In this document: in pieces, positions 6,158 through 8,505 of the stretch | Numbering within the stretch: position 1 is the first letter of the stretch | Layout: each line of letters opens with the position of its first letter | Source of the DNA: Candidatus Uhrbacteria bacterium | Lineage (GTDB): Bacteria > Patescibacteriota > Patescibacteriia > 2-12-FULL-60-25 | Direction of reading: 5' to 3' | Length of the DNA stretch: 8,505 nucleotides | Assembly: GCA_903828685.1 (NCBI GenBank) | Contig: CAIKNB010000060.1 | Location: 1-8,505, forward strand | Program-made: the position numbers and the translations under genes | The notes under the pieces: generated by a model | Told to the model about the DNA's origin: nothing | Databases searched by the model: none | Seen by the model: the letters and a program-made list of their open reading frames with translations, nothing else

Positions 6158-6526
6158 TCATTTTTGTTCCATTAATTTACGCAGTTTGGTGATTGCCGTT
6201 TCGTACATGCTGATGACGAAATCCGGCGAAAGCTTGCCCGCCTTGGGTATCTTGCCCGCCTTAACAGCGAGCGCATCTTCGGCAAAAGACTCAAACATCT
6301 CTCCGAGATCATCTTCCGATGCCCCAGGATGCATGCACAGGATGATATCCGGCCAAACCACATGCAGACCATAAGCTTCCAAAGGCGGCTCAAGGGCGGC
6401 TAACTCTTTCTGCAATTTCTTCAGGACTTTAATTTTTTCCTTGGTCCAAGGGCTCTCCTTTTCTGCGCCAGTCTCTTCCTCGATACCGCTGGCAAAACCT
6501 ATATTGAATTCCTCTGATTTAGGCAT
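6158..6526 (-). CDS. Hypothetical protein, 122 aa, between leuS and ugd
   Basis: I do not recognise a family. The protein is small, cytoplasmic in appearance (no signal peptide or membrane helix), and charged. Residues 1-27 are acidic and probably disordered; 28-45 (TKEKIKVLKKLQKELAAL) look like an amphipathic Lys/Leu helix. A hydrophobic segment follows around 53-65 (GLHVVWPDIILCM). Residues 70-85 are acidic and helical, and a basic helix closes the protein (about 105-122). Its ATG is 3 bases after the leuS stop and its TGA is one base before the ugd ATG, so it is almost certainly translated as part of this operon. That tight placement, and the lack of a better open frame in the gap, is the main evidence that it is real. 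It could be a small regulatory or RNA/protein-binding protein; there is no direct evidence for any role. Confidence 0.8.
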   Translation of the reverse strand: MPKSEEFNIGFASGIEEETGAEKESPWTKEKIKVLKKLQKELAALEPPLEAYGLHVVWPDIILCMHPGASEDDLGEMFESFAEDALAVKAGKIPKAGKLSPDFVISMYETAITKLRKLMEQK

Positions 6527-6529
6527 AGC

Positions 6530-8505
6530 TTAGATGGATATCGCGACCAGGCGTCCTTTGACGTAAATGATCTTTGAAGGCTGCTTGCCGACCAAATATG
6601 GTTTCACTTTTTCAGACGCTAATGCCTTAGCCTTGGCGTCATCTTCGGAGATATCCGACGGCACATCCATCTTGTCGCGCACTTTGCCGTTGACTTGGAT
6701 CACGAGTTCAAACGTCGCATCCTGGATTTTATCGGGATCAAACGTGGGCCAGGCTTCGCGATGGATGGAAGTCTTGTGCCCCAACTTGTGCCACAGGTCT
6801 TCAGTCAGATGAGGCGCGAAGGGCGCCAGGATCTTCAGGAATTGTTCGGACGGTTGTTCCATTTCATTCACCAAGATCATCATGGCCGAGACCGCGGTGT
6901 TGAAACGCATGGCCTCGATATCCTCCCCCACTTTCTTGATGGTCTGGTGTAATAGGATCTCGACGGGTGATCCGGCGAGCGCGGCCTCGCGGTTCGCCGC
7001 AGGCGAATCAAAAATCTTCCAGACCTTTTCAAGAAACCGTTTCACTCCCTCGATGCCGTTCGTATCCCACGGCGCGTCCGCGTCGAACGGGCCGATGAAC
7101 ATCTCATAGATGCGAAACACGTCGGCGCCGTATTGCGCCACGATGTCGTCCGGGTTGATGACATTGCCCTTGGACTTGGACATCTTTATCCCGCCCTCGC
7201 CTAAGATGAGCGCATGCGAACGGCGTTTGGCATACGGCTCTGCGCCGCATTCCTTGGGTACCACGCCTAAATCCCACAAAAACTTGTGCCAGAAACGCGA
7301 ATACAGCAGATGCAGCGTGGTGTGCTCCATGCCGCCGTTGTACAGGTCGACCGGCAGCCAGAATTTGAGCTTGTCCGCATCTGCGAACATCTTGTCATTC
7401 TGCGGATCGCAATAGCGCATGTAATACCAGGATGACCCGGCCCAGTTAGGCATGGTATCGGTTTCGCGCTCGGCCGCGCCGCCGCAGTGCGGACACTTGA
7501 CCTGCACCCAATCGCGGATAGCTGCCAGAGGCGATTCGCCGTTTTCCGTGGGTTCATACTTTTCGACGTCAGGCAGCGTCACCGGTAAATCTTTTTCCGC
7601 TACCGGTACGAAACCGCACTTGGGACAGTTGATGATAGGGATGGGCTCGCCCCAGTAGCGCTGGCGCGAAAACACCCAGTCGCGCAGCTTGTAAGTCACG
7701 GCGCGCGCGCCGACCTTGTTTTGCTCTAGCCAATCGATCATCTTGTTCGTGGCGTCTGTCGTCTTCATTCCGTCCAGGATGCCGGAGTTGAATGCCACGC
7801 CGTCGCCGATAAACGGCAAACCACGTGTGACATCACCCTCGGCCGCGGCTACGACCTGCACGATGGGCAGAGAAAATTTTTGGGCGAACTCGTAGTCGCG
7901 CTCGTCATGCGCCGGTACTGCCATGATGGCGCCCGTGCCATACCCGGCCAAAACATAATCCGCGATCCAGATAGGCACTTCTTGGCCATTAGACGGATTC
8001 ACGGCGCGCACGCCTTTGAGCTCCACCCCGGTCTTCTCTTTATTCTCCTGACGCTCCAATTCGCTCTTGAGCTTGGTGCCTTCCTGGTACGTACGCACTT
8101 CGTCTGCATTTTGGACATCTCCTTCCTTGATCCATGTTGCGATGAGCGGATGCTCCGGCGCCATGACCATATATGTCGCACCGAACAGCGTGTCGGGGCG
8201 CGTGGTGAAGACGGTCAATTTGTCAGGCAGGGGCACAACGCGCGGTGCCTTTACGGATGCAACCTGAAAATCCACATACGCTCCCTGGCTTTTGCCGATC
8301 CAGTTGATTTGTTGCGCTTTGATCTTGTTCAGATAATCCACGGTATCCAAATCGCGGATCAGACGCTCCGCATATTTGGTGATGCGCAACATCCATTGCG
8401 CTTTCACGCGCTGTTCCACGCCCTGGCCGCAGCGTTCGCACACGCCATGCTGCGCTTCCTCTTTGGCCAAACCGATTTTGCAGCGCGGGCACCAATTGAT
8501 GGTGG
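6530..8505 (-). CDS. leuS: Leucyl-tRNA synthetase (N-terminus beyond right edge)
   Basis: LeuRS charges tRNA-Leu with leucine in the cytoplasm and edits mischarged products. The window shows 657 residues to the stop TAA at 6530-6532; compared with E. coli LeuRS, about 150 N-terminal residues, including the HIGH motif, lie beyond the right edge. The visible part opens with TINWCPRCKIGLA and CERCG, a Cys4 zinc knuckle (about 8428-8491). The CP1 editing domain follows (TVFTTRPDTLFGATYMV, then a GTGAIMAVPAHDERD block). A second Cys4 pair (NCPKCG and KCPHCG, near 7490-7630) comes before the catalytic half. GGMEHTTLHLLYSRFWHKF and KMSKSKGN (7163-7186) belong to the class I core. The anticodon-binding domain and the usual C-terminal domain (ELVIQVNGKVRDKM) complete it. 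No key motif is missing in the visible part. In-frame residues continue upstream of the TTG at 8470, so that is not the real start. It is the first visible gene of the operon. Confidence 0.97.
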   Translation of the reverse strand, partial: TINWCPRCKIGLAKEEAQHGVCERCGQGVEQRVKAQWMLRITKYAERLIRDLDTVDYLNKIKAQQINWIGKSQGAYVDFQVASVKAPRVVPLPDKLTVFTTRPDTLFGATYMVMAPEHPLIATWIKEGDVQNADEVRTYQEGTKLKSELERQENKEKTGVELKGVRAVNPSNGQEVPIWIADYVLAGYGTGAIMAVPAHDERDYEFAQKFSLPIVQVVAAAEGDVTRGLPFIGDGVAFNSGILDGMKTTDATNKMIDWLEQNKVGARAVTYKLRDWVFSRQRYWGEPIPIINCPKCGFVPVAEKDLPVTLPDVEKYEPTENGESPLAAIRDWVQVKCPHCGGAAERETDTMPNWAGSSWYYMRYCDPQNDKMFADADKLKFWLPVDLYNGGMEHTTLHLLYSRFWHKFLWDLGVVPKECGAEPYAKRRSHALILGEGGIKMSKSKGNVINPDDIVAQYGADVFRIYEMFIGPFDADAPWDTNGIEGVKRFLEKVWKIFDSPAANREAALAGSPVEILLHQTIKKVGEDIEAMRFNTAVSAMMILVNEMEQPSEQFLKILAPFAPHLTEDLWHKLGHKTSIHREAWPTFDPDKIQDATFELVIQVNGKVRDKMDVPSDISEDDAKAKALASEKVKPYLVGKQPSKIIYVKGRLVAISI

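Noticed and set aside
8468..8470. TTG at 8470 as the start of leuS
   Set aside because: In-frame residues TINWCPRCKIG continue upstream to the window edge and match the LeuRS zinc domain, so the gene simply extends past the edge.
1..8505. tRNA genes, rRNA, CRISPR arrays, insertion sequences or attachment sites
   Set aside because: Reading both strands, I saw no tRNA T-arm motif, no regularly spaced direct repeats, no transposase motifs and no long terminal repeats.

Overview
The window looks like part of a chromosome of about 50-55% GC (judged by eye) from an uncultivated bacterium, most plausibly a member of the Patescibacteria (Candidate Phyla Radiation). This is an inference. It rests on the LeuRS subtype, a ComEC with no nuclease domain, small hypothetical proteins with weak or no Shine-Dalgarno sequences, and a lipoprotein that combines an M23 peptidase with a repeat I know from Patescibacteria-like proteins. 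The MopE-like motifs in that lipoprotein are also typical of Myxococcota, but the rest of the window does not suggest a high-GC myxobacterium. All supported genes are on the minus strand, so the window is best read from right to left.

Right part (8505 to 3302) is a tight four-gene run. It starts with the 3' three quarters of leuS (leucyl-tRNA synthetase, N-terminus beyond the right edge). Three bases later comes a 122-residue unknown protein, and one base after that ugd (UDP-glucose 6-dehydrogenase). After a further 38 bases comes a 509-residue ComEC-type DNA-uptake channel. The spacing suggests one operon joining translation, a nucleotide-sugar step for surface glycans, and DNA import.

Middle part (3301 to 2801) is a 501-base stretch with no convincing protein gene. 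It contains a perfect 8-bp inverted repeat, a good sigma70-like promoter on the minus strand (TTGACC, 17 bases, TAATCT), and, starting at the predicted transcript start, a dense series of stable hairpins with a possible pseudoknot. It could encode an undescribed structured RNA or a long structured leader for the gene below. A separate hairpin plus T6 resembles a terminator on the opposite strand.

Left part (2800 to 1) holds two exported-protein genes. The first is a 200-residue protein with one N-terminal membrane anchor and no recognised domain. The second is a long lipoprotein running off the left edge (701 residues visible, open throughout). It has a lipobox, an M23/LytM metallopeptidase domain with all key residues, two or three copies of a degenerate repeat, two MopE-like Asp-rich Cys motifs and an unassigned C-terminal domain. 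Together they probably act at the cell surface, the lipoprotein on peptidoglycan or another peptide substrate. No tRNA, rRNA, CRISPR array or insertion sequence was seen.
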